Of a stretch of DNA of 64,000 nucleotides, positions 44,442-56,000 are shown one piece after another. The translations under genes were made by a program, and so were the position numbers. Each line of letters opens with the position of its first letter. Position 1 is the first letter of the stretch. Below the pieces are notes generated by a model, which worked only from the letters and a program-made list of their open reading frames with translations, did no database searches and was not told where the DNA came from. The stretch spans positions 125,179,706 through 125,243,705 of the forward strand of contig JAUPFV010000004.1 in assembly GCA_036936605.1 (NCBI GenBank). The letters are read 5' to 3'. The stretch comes from Limnanthes douglasii subsp. nivea. Lineage: Eukaryota > Streptophyta > Magnoliopsida > Brassicales > Limnanthaceae.

Positions 44442-47400
44442 CGATTGAGGAAACTAAAGACTTGGAGAAGATGATGATTGAAGAACTCCAAGGATCATTA
44501 CAAGCCTACGAAGAAAAGCACAAGAAGAAGCAAGAGATCACCGAGCAACTCCTCAAAGTAGAACTCAAGGACATGCATGCAAGTCAAGACGATGATAGAA
44601 ACCAACGTGGCCGAGGAAGAGGTAGAGGCCGCGGACGAGGTGGTTATCATGGACGTGGACGTGGCTGGAATTACAACAACAATAATTCCAACTACAACTA
44701 CGAGAAACGAGAAAGCTCAACACGAGGTCGTGGAAGACGAAATCCGAACTCGAGGTATGATAAATCTCAAATCCAATGCTATAAATGTCAAAGATTTGGA
44801 CATTATGCTTCAGAATGTAGAGGCCCCAACAATAGAGTTGAGGAGAAGGCCAACTATGTGAAAGAGAAGACGGAGGAGAAAGATATGTTATTACTAACAT
44901 ACAAAAGCACTAATGAAGGTCAAGAGAACACGTGGTATCTTGACAGCGGTGCAAGCAACCATATGTGTGGGAAAAGAAGCATGTTCGTAGAGATCAATGA
45001 AGCAGTGAGTGGAAATGTCTCTTTTGGAGATGATAGCAAAATATCGGTGAAAGGAAAAGGTAACATTCTTATTCGTGCAAAAGATGGTAGTCACCAAATT
45101 ATTTCAAATGTCTACTACGTACCAAGCATGAAAAACAACATTTTGAGCTTGGGACAACTACTAGAAAAGGGCTATGATATTCTTATGAAAAATTATAGTC
45201 TTTTTCTAAGAGACGACAAAGGAGACTTAATTGCTAAAGTCCAAATGTCAAAGAATAGAATGTTTCCTTTGAATATTCAAAATGATGTTGCAAAGTGTCT
45301 TAAGGCGTGTTACAAAGATTCGTCTTGGCTATGGCATGTTCGATTTGGGCATCTAAACTTTTCAAGTTTAGAGTTATTGTCAAAGAAGGAAATGGTGAGA
45401 GGGTTACCATGTATCAATCATCCTGACCAACTATGCGAAGGATGTTTACTTGGAAAGCAATTCAGAAAAAGATTTCCAAAGGAGTCAGAGTCAAGAGCCA
45501 ATAAACCTCTCGAGCTTATTCATACCGATGTGTGTGGTCCAATCAAGCCGAGCTCTCTAGGTAAAAGTAACTACTTCCTTCTCTTCATTGATGATTTTTC
45601 AAGAAAAACGTGGGTATATTTCTTGAAACAGAAATCCGAAGTCTTTGGAATATTTAAGAAGTTCAAAGCAGTTGTGGAAAAGGAAAGCGGAAATAAAATC
45701 AAAGCCATGAGATCTGACCGGGGAGGGGAGTTCACATCCAATGAATTCCTAGAGTTTTGTGAAGCACATGGAATTCGTCGCCGCTTGACAGTTCCCAGAT
45801 CTCCTCAACAAAATGGTGTGGCAGAAAGGAAGAACAGAACAATCCTTGATATGGCGCGAAGCATGCTTAAAAGCAAGAAACTGCCTAAGGATTTTTGGGC
45901 GGAAGCAGTGGCATGTGCGGTTTACTTGTCCAACCGATCTCCAACAAGAAGTGTTTGGGGAAAGACACCACAAGAAGCATGGAGTGGAAGAAAGCCTGGA
46001 ATTTCCCACTTGAGAGTATTTGGAAGCGTAGCTCATGTCCATGTACCAGACGAACAACGAACCAAACTCGATGATAAAAGCAAAAGTTTTATCTTCATCG
46101 GTTACGACTCAAGTTCCAAAGGCTACAAGTTATACAACCCAAACAACAAGAAGGTTGTGATAAGCCGAGACGTGATAGTTGATGAAGAAAGCGAATGGGA
46201 TTTTGGGTCTCATGCAAATGAGTTCACATTTTTCCCCCAAATTGAAGAAGATGAGCAAACACCAAATGAGCAATCACAAGATGTTACAACCCCACATGCT
46301 TCACCAACAACAACTACTCATGAAGACTCACCACCTTCATCATTGTCAAATGGTAGTCAAAATGAGAGAGCAATGGAACGTATAAGAAGCCTTAGTGATC
46401 TTTATGAGGTAACCGAACCAATGGATAACATTACACTCTTTTGTCTCTTTGCTGATTGTGAGCCAGTGACATTTCAAGAAGCTGCACAAGAGAAACAATG
46501 GAGAGACGCGATGGATGAAGAAATTAGAGCCATCGAGAAGAATGACACATGGGAACTCACCTCACTTCCCAAAGGGTGCAAGACAATAGGCGTCAGATGG
46601 TTATACAAAACCAAGAGAAATGCTAAGGGGGAGATTGAAAAACACAAAGCGAGGCTTGTTGCAAAAGGCTATAGTCAAAAGGCGGGAATTGACTATGATG
46701 AGGTATTCGCCCCCGTTGCCCGATTGGAAACTATTAGACTAATAATTTCTTTGGCAGCTCAAAACAAGTGGAAGATACAACAAATGGATGTAAAGTCAGC
46801 ATTTCTAAATGGCGTCCTTGAAGAAGAAGTCTACATTCAACAACCATTAGGCTATGAGATCAAAGGCCACGAAGATAAGGTGTTGAAGCTAAAGAAGGCT
46901 CTTTACGGGCTAAAACAAGCACCAAGGGCATGGAACAGTAGAATCGACAAGTATTTCCAAGAGAATGGCTTCAACAAATGTCCATACGAGCACGCTCTAT
47001 ACACCAAGATCAAAGATGGAGATATTTTGATCGTGTGTCTCTACGTGGACGATTTGATCTTCACCGGAAGCAGCCCGAGCATGTTCAATAAATTCAAGGA
47101 AGTAATGACGAAGGAATTCGAGATGACAGATTTGGGGCTCATGACGTACTACCTTGGCATTGAAGTTAAGCAACAAAAAGATGGAATTTTCATCTCACAA
47201 GAAAGCTATGCTAAAGATATCCTCAAGAAGTTTAAGATGGAGAATTGTAGCCCAATAAGCACACCCATGGAGTTTGGAGTCAAAATGTCCAAGCATGAAG
47301 AAGGCGAAAGTGTGGATCCGACATTATTCAAAAGTTTGGTAGGAAGTCTACGCTATCTAACTTGCACGAGACCGGATATTCTTCATGCAGTTGGATTGGT

Positions 47401-48010
47401 TAGTCGTTATATGGAATCTCCAACAACAACTCATTTCAAGGCTGCAAAGAGAATCCTTCGTTATCTGAAAGGTACAATCGACTTTGGATTACTCTATTCC
47501 ATTTCTAATGATTACAAACTTGTTGGGTATAGCGATAGTGATTGGGGTGGAGACATAGACAATCGAAGGAGTACTACTGGATTTGTATTCTTCATGGGAA
47601 ACATTGCTTTCACATGGATGTCAAAGAAACAACCGATAGTCACATTATCCACTTGTGAGGCAGAATATGTTGCTGCCACTACCTGTGTTAGTCATGCAAT
47701 TTGGCTTAGAAATATATTGAAGGAGATAGACCTAACACAACATGAGCCAACTAAGGTCTATGTCGATAATAAGTCAGCAATCGCCTTAGCCAAGAATCCA
47801 GTATTCCATGATCGAAGCAAGCATATAGATGTCCGCTACCACTACATAAGGGAGTGTATTTCAAGAAAGGATGTGCAAGTTGAATATGTGAAGACACAAG
47901 ATCAAGCTGCTGATATTTTCACCAAGCCACTGAAAAGCGAAGACTTCAAACGATTAAGGAAACTACTAGGGGTCACGGGATCAAGTTTAAGGGGGAGTGT
48001 TGGATCATAA
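44438..48010 (+). CDS. pol: Copia gag C-terminus and pol polyprotein
   Basis: Open frame of about 1190 codons. It begins with the gag end ([10 protein letters not shown]), an RG-rich stretch (residues 56-75) and the zinc knuckle [14 protein letters not shown] (about 112-125). Protease: [12 protein letters not shown] (about 166). Integrase: HHCC zinc domain ([16 protein letters not shown]), then D-D-E core with [25 protein letters not shown] and [44 protein letters not shown] and catalytic LYVDD (about 868). RNase [23 protein letters not shown] and [11 protein letters not shown]. The end overlaps the first bases of the 3' LTR. All catalytic residues are present. There is no own ATG near the start; it lies one base out of frame with gag. 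Confidence 0.95.
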   Translation: MTIEETKDLEKMMIEELQGSLQAYEEKHKKKQEITEQLLKVELKDMHASQDDDRNQRGRGRGRGRGRGGYHGRGRGWNYNNNNSNYNYEKRESSTRGRGRRNPNSRYDKSQIQCYKCQRFGHYASECRGPNNRVEEKANYVKEKTEEKDMLLLTYKSTNEGQENTWYLDSGASNHMCGKRSMFVEINEAVSGNVSFGDDSKISVKGKGNILIRAKDGSHQIISNVYYVPSMKNNILSLGQLLEKGYDILMKNYSLFLRDDKGDLIAKVQMSKNRMFPLNIQNDVAKCLKACYKDSSWLWHVRFGHLNFSSLELLSKKEMVRGLPCINHPDQLCEGCLLGKQFRKRFPKESESRANKPLELIHTDVCGPIKPSSLGKSNYFLLFIDDFSRKTWVYFLKQKSEVFGIFKKFKAVVEKESGNKIKAMRSDRGGEFTSNEFLEFCEAHGIRRRLTVPRSPQQNGVAERKNRTILDMARSMLKSKKLPKDFWAEAVACAVYLSNRSPTRSVWGKTPQEAWSGRKPGISHLRVFGSVAHVHVPDEQRTKLDDKSKSFIFIGYDSSSKGYKLYNPNNKKVVISRDVIVDEESEWDFGSHANEFTFFPQIEEDEQTPNEQSQDVTTPHASPTTTTHEDSPPSSLSNGSQNERAMERIRSLSDLYEVTEPMDNITLFCLFADCEPVTFQEAAQEKQWRDAMDEEIRAIEKNDTWELTSLPKGCKTIGVRWLYKTKRNAKGEIEKHKARLVAKGYSQKAGIDYDEVFAPVARLETIRLIISLAAQNKWKIQQMDVKSAFLNGVLEEEVYIQQPLGYEIKGHEDKVLKLKKALYGLKQAPRAWNSRIDKYFQENGFNKCPYEHALYTKIKDGDILIVCLYVDDLIFTGSSPSMFNKFKEVMTKEFEMTDLGLMTYYLGIEVKQQKDGIFISQESYAKDILKKFKMENCSPISTPMEFGVKMSKHEEGESVDPTLFKSLVGSLRYLTCTRPDILHAVGLVSRYMESPTTTHFKAAKRILRYLKGTIDFGLLYSISNDYKLVGYSDSDWGGDIDNRRSTTGFVFFMGNIAFTWMSKKQPIVTLSTCEAEYVAATTCVSHAIWLRNILKEIDLTQHEPTKVYVDNKSAIALAKNPVFHDRSKHIDVRYHYIRECISRKDVQVEYVKTQDQAADIFTKPLKSEDFKRLRKLLGVTGSSLRGSVGS
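47985..47997 (+). other. Polypurine tract
   Basis: AGTTTAAGGGGGAG directly before the 3' LTR, the plus-strand primer of reverse transcription. Confidence 0.88.
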
Positions 48011-48490
48011 ACTTGATCCACTTAAAGGGCCCAACCCACTCAAAAGGTCCAACCCACTTAATAAGACCCATCTAGAAAGAATATTCTAGAAACATTTAAA
48101 TTAATGTTTAGTACTTTAGGTTGAGTGTAAGACACACTTTTAGGTTGAGTGTAAGAAACACCTTAACTTTGAGTGTAGTATTGATGTTGAGTGTGTTAGT
48201 ATCCAAAAGCCTCTTGGATGGTGGATCTTTGTCTCCACTATATTCCTATAAATAGTGGAGCTCTCCCACCATCTAGAGCATCACACAAACACACCAAGAA
48301 TCAAAGTTAGAGAGAAAATTAGAGTGAGAGAAAAGAGAGACAAGAATGCTCTCTTGAGTGTTAGAAAATTATTTTCTCTTCTTGTGTGAGGTTTAAGAGT
48401 GTCTTGTAATATTTCTCCTTTTTCTATCAATATCAAAGTTGTTTGTTTGTTTGTTTTAAAGAGAGTGTTGTTTTATATTTTCCGCCAACA
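47998..48490 (+). repeat. 3' LTR of the young copia element
   Basis: 493 bp, identical by eye to the 5' LTR except one substitution (T to G) near the end. Confidence 0.97.
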
Positions 48491-50480
48491 GGAGCTTCAG
48501 GAAAACTAGTACCTTGAATGTATAAACAAATATTCAAGTCTGCAGTAACTGCATTTAAAACACCTAAATATGTATGTAAGATGGGAGAAACTAACTCTAT
48601 ATAGTTGAAGTAATGGACAGTGCATTTTTAACAACCTTGGAAGAAGTATAATTAACCGTGATACAAGGCACTCGTGGAACATCTTCGCAATCTTGGAAGA
48701 ATTTTCATCCAGAATACACAAAAGGTTTCTCATTTTCTAAAAGATGAGCAGGAACCTTGTGGTAAAAGCCACATCTTATTCCAAACTTTTTCTTCCAACA
48801 ATTGAAGTAATGATTGAATCAATAGGAATGACAGCTATAACATCAGCTACTTTAGACATTATAACCTCAGTTTCTTTATCAACAGAGAAAACAAACTTTA
48901 ATGATGAAGACTTTGTAACCTTATAAATACTTTTCTTTTTGTCGTACTGAAGTTGTGAGTCAAATTATAACATTTTCATCTTCAACGGTTGATTTATTAT
49001 TGTCAATAATAATGTGACACATTATACCTTCCGCCGAAGTCTTCTGACTCTGATGGTTCACTTCATTATCATCACCAACAGTCACCCCGATATCAGTACG
49101 GAAAAAAATCCTATTTTTTGTCTAACCTCTCAGTGTTCACTATGATTTTATTGGAAACCTCTAAAACCAATATTTTAACCTACAAAAAATAGCAACTTTT
49201 TTTTTTTTTCGGAGGGAACCCGCAGCCGCTACTCAAAGTGCAATGAGTGCGCACAGAATAAACCCTCAGTCTGACGTGATAGCCTGCAAACCAACGCCAG
49301 AAGGTAAACCACACAAGGTGACAGGCTCAGCCGAGAAAGCGTATGTAGAGGGACTCGAACTCATGACCTTTTGGTCATAAGAATGCCATACTCAACCAAC
49401 TCGGCTACCCCTTGGGGGCAATCATTCGCGATGCCAACATCCATTTACCTTCTTCAATCCTCAACCTTTGATTGTGATGTGCATATCCATCTTGGAACTC
49501 TTCTCAACCCTTTTTTTTCCTTGGCAAGAGTTTTCTCCACACCCTCTGCTTTGGGAATTATTTTCCCAACTTTCTTCTTTAAATAAGAAATTGCTCACTA
49601 GAATTTTCATTAGTGCACGGAGAAATGTTTATGAAATCATATAAAATTGTAATAGTAAGAGTATTTGGTGCCTTCATTGACTAAAATACCATACTTTCGT
49701 CCAGTAAATAGAAATATCTCGATATCAAACCACAACTTTGTAGTAGGGGCTGAAAAGAAAAAGATAGTAACAAAAAATATCAAACAAAGAAAATGAAAGC
49801 CGAAGCATAAACGAGGATCAAAATTGAGAAAGTTACAGTTGGGAGCCCAACTTTGGCTAATATAAGGCTATGCATATCCATACTTAGTCTCTCAATTTCC
49901 AAAGAAAAAACAAATTTATACTTCCATATTTTATTATAAGTAGAAAGTTCAAGGATAATAGTTTTATCACAAAATAAGAAAAATGCGTTGGTATTTCGGT
50001 TATAAAATCTTGTGAGTAATAGGCACTCACTTGCCGTGAAGTGTTGACTAACACTTTTTAATATGATTATAAGAGATATTAGTAGATTCCAAGAGTTTGG
50101 AACAATAATGAAAGTATTTGTCTCCTAGAAGAACTCAAGAATAAGAGGGAACCAAAGCTTATAATGAAGGTTAAAGTGGACGAAAACAGCTTCGTCAGCG
50201 CAATGGTCGAAAGGATTTTCCACATTTATAATAAACCTAACTTTAGCATAATGAAGATTTTTTTAGTCAATAAGTTTTTTGTCACATTGCTCTGGATAAA
50301 ATAATGATACGAGTGATTAATAATGTGCATCTTATGAAAATCATTCAAAGCTACGTAGCTTACCACCGGAACATCTTGACGAGCATTAAAATCATTTCAA
50401 TTACTACTTCTTACAATAGAAAGACTCATTCATTCTAGATTAGATAGGGCGAGGTGATGGAAAACGTGAAATGTAATTCT
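48491..50480 (-). pseudogene. Possible decayed LINE ORF1-like sequence
   Basis: Minus-strand frames look coding over much of this interval: VRFIINVENPFDHCADEAVF near 50200 (compare the ARIxVEIDxxxPL block of LINE ORF1), KKVGKIIPKAEGVEKTLAKE near 49560, and FVFSVDKETEVIMSKVADVI near 48850. They are in several frames with stops and are interrupted by the SINE at 49197. Family assignment is tentative. Confidence 0.35.
49197..49415 (-). mobile_element. tRNA-derived SINE
   Basis: On the minus strand it begins AAGGGGTAGCCGAGTTGG with a perfect A box (TAGCCGAGTTGG, 49396-49407) and a B box (GAGTTCGAGTCCC, 49350-49362), the split RNA polymerase III promoter. The body has the CGTCAGACTGAGGGTTTAT and TGCACTTTGAGTAGCGGCTG segments of the plant Au-type SINEs, as I recall them. 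It ends in 14 A. About 219 bp, apparently full length. Target duplications are not clear. Confidence 0.88.
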
Positions 50481-51044
50481 TAACGATTTTTTACAAAACT
50501 ACAACTCTCTTTTTTTCTTCCAAAGTTTTAGGGTGAATTAGACCAGAAATTTTAGAGATATCTCCTACATCATAGGAATTGGCCCATTAGAACCATTGAT
50601 TCGAATGTTTTAGCTACCGGAAGTTGGACTGTCTGCCCTTTTTCTAACCATTTTACAATAAAAAAAATTCAAAATTTTGTTATAAAAAAATAAACTCCTA
50701 ACTAATTCAAGAAACTTAAACACTAGAGATAGAAAAAAAAAATAGTTAGACTCATGAAACTGAGAAAAAAATTAAAAAATAAAGTTTCGGGTATTTATGA
50801 ACAAGTTTATGATTAACTTTAAACCCATAATTTATTATGGGGTTTAGATCGATCACACCAAGATAAACGGCTAGAATGTAAAAATATGTAGGTCAAAGAT
50901 GGTATAATTTTAATAAGTTGCACGTGTATGCTCCAAACAAATAATTTGGTACACGTGTCATCTTTTCCACCGACTTCATTTCCACCCAACCTCCCAAACT
51001 ATGAGAACAAAAGCCCGCCCCAACTTCAAAACTTAACCACCCAA
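50480..51044. other. Gene-free AT-rich region
   Basis: No gene. Near its end, 51006-51040 is a direct repeat of 52651-52682 on the other side of the Mutator-like element. Confidence 0.45.
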
Positions 51045-51053
51045 ATTATCAAA
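51045..51053. other. 9-bp target-site duplication, left
   Basis: ATTATCAAA immediately left of the element; the identical sequence is at 52644-52652. Confidence 0.9.
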
Positions 51054-51521
51054 GGCCAAAGCTATTTCCTCCATATTATTTTTTATTTCCTCCATCTTTC
51101 AAACTTTCAAAAATACTAGTGACTTGCTTTTATCAAATTACCCTTATTTTTATTTCAAATTTATCACTAGATGCCATTTATCTAATTAAAAGTCTTATAT
51201 GAAAAAACACAGCATTAACCTAACTTTAATCCAAGATATATGATTCTACCTCTAAAATTAACCCTAAAACAAAGAACTTCAATTTTATTGAACATTAATC
51301 ATGGAAAATGAAGAAACCCAAACAAAGCCGGAGAACAACACTCAATCGACAAACAATATAATTTAAACTTGTTTTTACGTTTTACAACTTCGTAGCTTGA
51401 AAATACCTATTTCGAAACTTATTTTTTCAGCTAAACCCGTTTTTACAGTTCTGAAAAAAAAACAACTATTTCCGAGCCGAGAATTAGGAATCAGGTGTAT
51501 TTTTTTTTAAAAATGTGCATC

Positions 51522-51687
51522 TGATTCCGAGGGGGCCACTCGGAATCAGTTGCAATTTAAAAAAAATGTGCAACTGATTTCGAGAGGGCCACTCGGAATC
51601 AGTTGCAAACCCTCTGTCTCGTTAGATTATGTGATAATTTGTTTATTGGGACATTGCACTTGATTCCGAGTGGCCCTCTCGGAATCA
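51522..51687. repeat. Palindrome units 1-3 of the Mutator-like element
   Basis: 27-bp units at 51522-51548, 51575-51601 and 51661-51687. Arms TGATT(C/T)CGAG / CTCGGAATCA, centre about 7 nt (GGGGGCCA type). TGCAAC/GTTGCA flanks units 1 and 2. Confidence 0.9.
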
Positions 51688-51994
51688 AGTGTAAAACACC
51701 AGTGTAAGAAAAGCATGGTGCTCGCTATTATATATAATCAACCTATTGTCGTCTTCAATTCTGTGATAAATAAGATACGAAAAAAGTAGGCAACATAATT
51801 TATTTGTATACATGTCTACACCTAAACCTGTTTGCTACCAAGTGTTAACGATCTTTTAGCATTTACCGTATTTAATAGTTCAACCAAAGGTGCACTTACG
51901 GAGACGTAGTACAGACTTCTAATCCCTGTTTTATAACCACCTAAAAGGTTCTTCTTTTTTCTACCATCCATCTACAATATCAATCACACACACT

Positions 51995-52191
51995 ATTCTG
52001 ATTTTTTTTTGCCCACTGAGCATGTGATTCCGAGTGCCCTACTCGGAATCACATGCTTTTTTTTAAACCGAGCAGCAACTGATTCTGAGAGGGCCACTCG
52101 GAATCAGCTGCTGCTCGGTTTAAAAAAAGCATGTGAATCCGAGTAGGGCACTCGGAATCACATGATCAGTGGGCAAAAAAAAATTCAGAAC
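51995..52191. repeat. ~197-bp hairpin carrying palindrome units 4-6
   Basis: Arms 51995-52079 and 52107-52191 are reverse complements with few mismatches (ATTCTGATTTTTTTT...GCCCACTGA and its partner). Units 4 (52025-52051) and 6 (52134-52160) sit in the arms and unit 5 (52080-52106) forms the apex, so palindromes are nested in a palindrome. Confidence 0.92.
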
Positions 52192-52643
52192 AGTAGGATA
52201 TCCTAAGGCGAACCCAAGATCAAACCCTAATCGATTCTAACAATGAAATCAAACCCCAAATGAAACCCTAATCGAATCTAACATATAAATCTAACTTCAA
52301 ACCCTAATCGAAATCGAACAACAAAATCTAACTACAAACCCTAAATTTGATAATGGGGAAGAACCTAGAATTTCTTTCTCCAAGCTTTCTCTATCTTCGA
52401 ATCAGCTGTTGTAAGGTAGTGATAAGTGAAAAATGGGTTTTCTTCTTTGTAATGTAGTTCTCTAGGGTGAAGAATGGGTTTTGTTGTACTAAATTGGATG
52501 GGTATGTTAGGGTAATAGTTTTGTGAAGAAAAAATGGGTAAAAGGGCAATTTTGTAACTTCCTTTATGGAGGAAATAACATCATGGAGGATTTTTCAAAT
52601 GATGGAGGAAATAAAAAATAACATGGAGGAAATAGCTTTGACC

Positions 52644-52652
52644 ATTATCAAA
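52644..52652. other. 9-bp target-site duplication, right
   Basis: ATTATCAAA, identical to 51045-51053. Confidence 0.9.
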
Positions 52653-53850
52653 ACAAAAGCCCCAACTTCAAAACTTTGACCACTTGGTAACAAAATTAAG
52701 TTCAAATGTTATACCTAGAAAAATACATTCTCCATAGATATTAACTTGAGTATAATTTCGGCAAAATATAGAAAGCAAATCTCGACTGACTAAGAAATCC
52801 AAAGATGTTTTTATATGAATTTTTTAGTTTTTAATCTCAGTTTTTATCAAGGACTATGGAATATATTTACAAAGTTTCAATGAACAAATCAAAGCCGAAG
52901 AAACAAATTAAGTTCATTTGAATAAGATACATTATAAAAAAATACTAGAATAATATTGCTCCCATCATCTTTTATAGAAACTATGAGCATATTGGAATAC
53001 GTTCATAACAAGCTCAGCAGTACTTCAAATGACATAGTAATCCTTGCTCATTTTTCTCCAAAGATTATGGGACTATTCAACTACGGCCAAGAAAAAATTA
53101 AAGCTCTCTAAGAAACAAGAAATATCAAAGACAATCTTCAACAAACGCCAAGATGTATTTTTATAAGGACAACAGAAAAGCAGTTGATGCTTCGACTAAT
53201 GATAAAGTAATTCGGGTATAAGTAATCTAGTTTTTCTTTGTTACTCGCGCAAAAAACTAGAGGGGTTAATAATACCGGTGTAAATAGTTCATCCCGAATG
53301 TATTAGTCCATCAGCAATTCAAGTACTTAAATTCCAAAAGACTTAGCCAAAGATACTATAAACTACAAAATTTAAGTTATTAGAGAAAAATAATATATAA
53401 TCTATTTAATATCTAAGATATATTCATTATAACAATAGACGCTATAAATTGAAGTCTAACGAGATAATCCGTTCATTTAATTTATATTCTTTGAATTTTA
53501 TTATCATTTCCATATTTTTTGTTTATTCGCAATGTAATTTTGATTTTGGTTCAAACATACGACTTAGAAGTCTCTATTTTTATATGGGTAATCTACCAAG
53601 ATCAAACTTATTAATCAATAATAACCTAAGTTTAATGAAGTACGGATAACCACATGGTGATGAATCAATATTTACAAATAATCACTTGGTAGTCCTAACC
53701 GTTTTTCTCTCTCAATTTTTTATGTTTTTAAAAATTTGTCATATCTTTCCAATCATATCCCTAAAAAATACTAAAAAAAATTATTTGTTTTGTTTTGTTT
53801 TCTTAAAAAACAAAACTAGTTTTATGAAATAAAAAAAAATTGAACTTTTT
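52653..53850. other. Gene-free AT-rich region
   Basis: Nothing recognised; only short chance frames. Confidence 0.45.
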
Positions 53851-54260
53851 TTAGTTGCGTAGTTGCGTGTAATTGGGTTACGGGATAAGTGGAGAAAAAC
53901 AATTATGTTTCAATTGCGGATTACGTGTAATTTGATTGCTAAAAAATAATTGTATTCCATTTACGGAATTACGTGTAATTTGGTTGCGAAAAGCAATTGT
54001 AATATCAGTTTCGGAATTACGCTCAGATGAGTTGTATAAATAAGAAGAAAATAGTTGCGTAAATATGATTTTGGTTGCGAAAAAATAATTGTGTTCCAGT
54101 TACGGATATGCGTGCAAATAATTTATGTAAATAAGAAGAAACTAGTTGCGTAAACAGGATTTTGGTTATGAAATAAGTCTGGAAAAAAAATTGTTTTCTA
54201 CTTTTCAAATTTTGTATAATTTTGTTGAAAAAAAATAATTGTATTTCGATTAGTAACATA
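53850..54260. repeat. Degenerate tandem repeats (AATTACGTGTAATTTGGTTGCG)
   Basis: A loosely conserved module combining TTACG(T/G)GTAATTT, GGTTGCGAAAA and AATTGTA(T/A) recurs about five times at variable spacing of 60-110 bp. No coding potential. Confidence 0.6.
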
Positions 54261-56000
54261 AAATTTGATTGCGAAAATAGAAAAAAAAAACTAAATGAGA
54301 TTATAGATTTTATGTAATATAAATGGAAGTTTTACCTTTTATTTGGTTTTATAATTAATTGTTATAAAATTTATTTTGATATTTTGTTATTAAACATTTT
54401 ACAAGCACACAATCCTATTTGGGAAAAGGTAAATAGAAATTGAAAAGAATTAAACTAAACTAGAAAATAGACTAAATGAAATTCGAAAAGAAAATCGATA
54501 ATTAAAGTCGAGAAAAGTTCAATAAGAAGTCAGCAAAAAGTTTAGATAAAACTTTGTCCGAAATTGTTATATTATTCATCAGTGGGGCATAATCTCAAAT
54601 CCTCTCGAAACATTCGGTACAGCTCGTTTATTAAGATTCACCAAAGGTGGTATAAGTTTACCCAAATTTTGATAAAAATACCATTTTCTAGGTATATAAG
54701 GTTTTTTTTTTTTACTAATCTTATCCATCTCATTTTTTCTTTTACACTCTCTAACTTCTTTCTAAAACCTTCAAATTCTCTCTAATTTATATGGCGAACT
54801 AAAATTCGCCGAACTAAAATATGGAAACTTAGTCTTAGTATCAAAATTTAGGGTTCGGCCGGAAAATGGCATCCAAACACCCTAAAAAATTATGATTTTT
54901 TTTACATAATTAAATTTTTAATTTTTTTAATAAAAACTTCAAAAAAAACAAGTTTTGATTTTGTGTTTTTATTAGAAGAAGCTTTAAAAAGTTAAAAAAA
55001 GTTTGAATGTTCTTGAGGCAACTTTGAATGTTCAAGAACAATTTGAAGAATTTCACAAAATTGTAGTAATATGGGGTTTGATCTAGTAGAGACTTGTGTT
55101 TTTTTTGGTATACATAGCCTAATAGATTGTTTTGTGAACTGGGTGTATCTAGGATATACTTAGTGTTTTTTTTACTTAGTGGCAATTCGGATATTAAATG
55201 AAAGTTCAAGAGTTTTTTCATCCTAAAAAAGTCAAACAAAAATCAACTGCATTTTTTGGATATACTTAAACCACATTTGGGTTATATAGTCGTACCATTT
55301 GTACAAATGAAATCCAAATATTAAGAGTGTAGAGTTGGATTTGGTTCTTTTACAGCAGAGTAAAAATAAAAGTATGCGTGACATACCAATTCGTATAAAA
55401 ATTTAAATGGTATTGGAAATTAAATTTCGTGTAAAAATCTCGTAATAGTATTGAAAAAAATTAATTAATAATTATTGAAAAAAAGTCAATTTATATGCTA
55501 CTCGAATTGGAATTGAGTTTTTAATAATCACAATTTTTTATATATATTATTTTATATAATTATATTTTTCAAATCGGATTAGATAAACTGGATTGAGTTT
55601 TTCTAATAATTATTATATATATTATCATTTATATTATTCTATATAATTTATATTTTCAAATCGGGTTACAAGATTAAAGATCTGGTTCGGACATCTAGAT
55701 TAAATATCAAAATATTCCGGTTAGTTTTTTGTCCCCTATAACCACCCAGTCTAACATAATAATCACGAGAAAAAGATTCACTAAAATTACTAACTATACA
55801 TATTAAATATATGAAAAAAATATGCTAAAAGGTTCATATATGGATTATATACATAAAAAATAGGAAAATAGATTTTTTTTTTATAAAAAACAGTTAAGAA
55901 AAAAAGAGAATCCTCAATTACACAGTAAATTTAAACAGAAATTTGTAGTTCTATCGGAATATAAATCTTTTAGTTTTAAGATGGTAATAAAAAATGAACT
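54260..56000. other. Gene-free AT-rich region
   Basis: No gene recognised. It includes a near-duplication of about 100 bp at 55510-55670 (marker TTTTCAAATCGG) and a small CGAACTAAAAT duplication near 54795. Confidence 0.45.

Larger units (their letters stand above)
43361..48490 (+). mobile_element. Young Ty1/copia LTR retrotransposon, 5130 bp
   Basis: Complete element: 5' LTR, primer site, gag, pol, polypurine tract, 3' LTR and matching 5-bp duplication GGAGC. LTRs are 493 bp each and differ by a single base near their ends (AAAGAGATTG versus AAAGAGAGTG). All pol domains are present in copia order: protease, integrase, RT, RNase H. The only coding lesion seen is a one-base frame change at about 44435 inside gag. 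It is inserted between unrecognised minus-strand coding-like fragments. Confidence 0.97.
51054..52643. mobile_element. Non-autonomous Mutator-like element with palindrome array
   Basis: Terminal inverted repeats of about 42 bp start GG(C/T)CAAAGCTATTTCCTCCAT with two mismatches. They are flanked by a perfect 9-bp duplication ATTATCAAA, the Mutator-superfamily signature. The motif ATTTCCTCCAT is repeated two or three times at each end. The interior encodes no transposase. It holds six 27-bp palindromes (arms TGATTCCGAG and CTCGGAATCA), three of them inside one ~200-bp hairpin, plus AAACCCTAATCG-type sequence. At 1590 bp it must rely on transposase from elsewhere. Confidence 0.88.

Noticed and set aside
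44565..44900. 111-codon antisense frame in copia pol
   Set aside because: Shadow of the RG-rich and zinc-knuckle coding region.
54910..55239. 109-codon minus-strand frame
   Set aside because: Low-complexity Phe/Lys/Leu/Asn composition typical of AT-rich chance frames; no recognisable motif.
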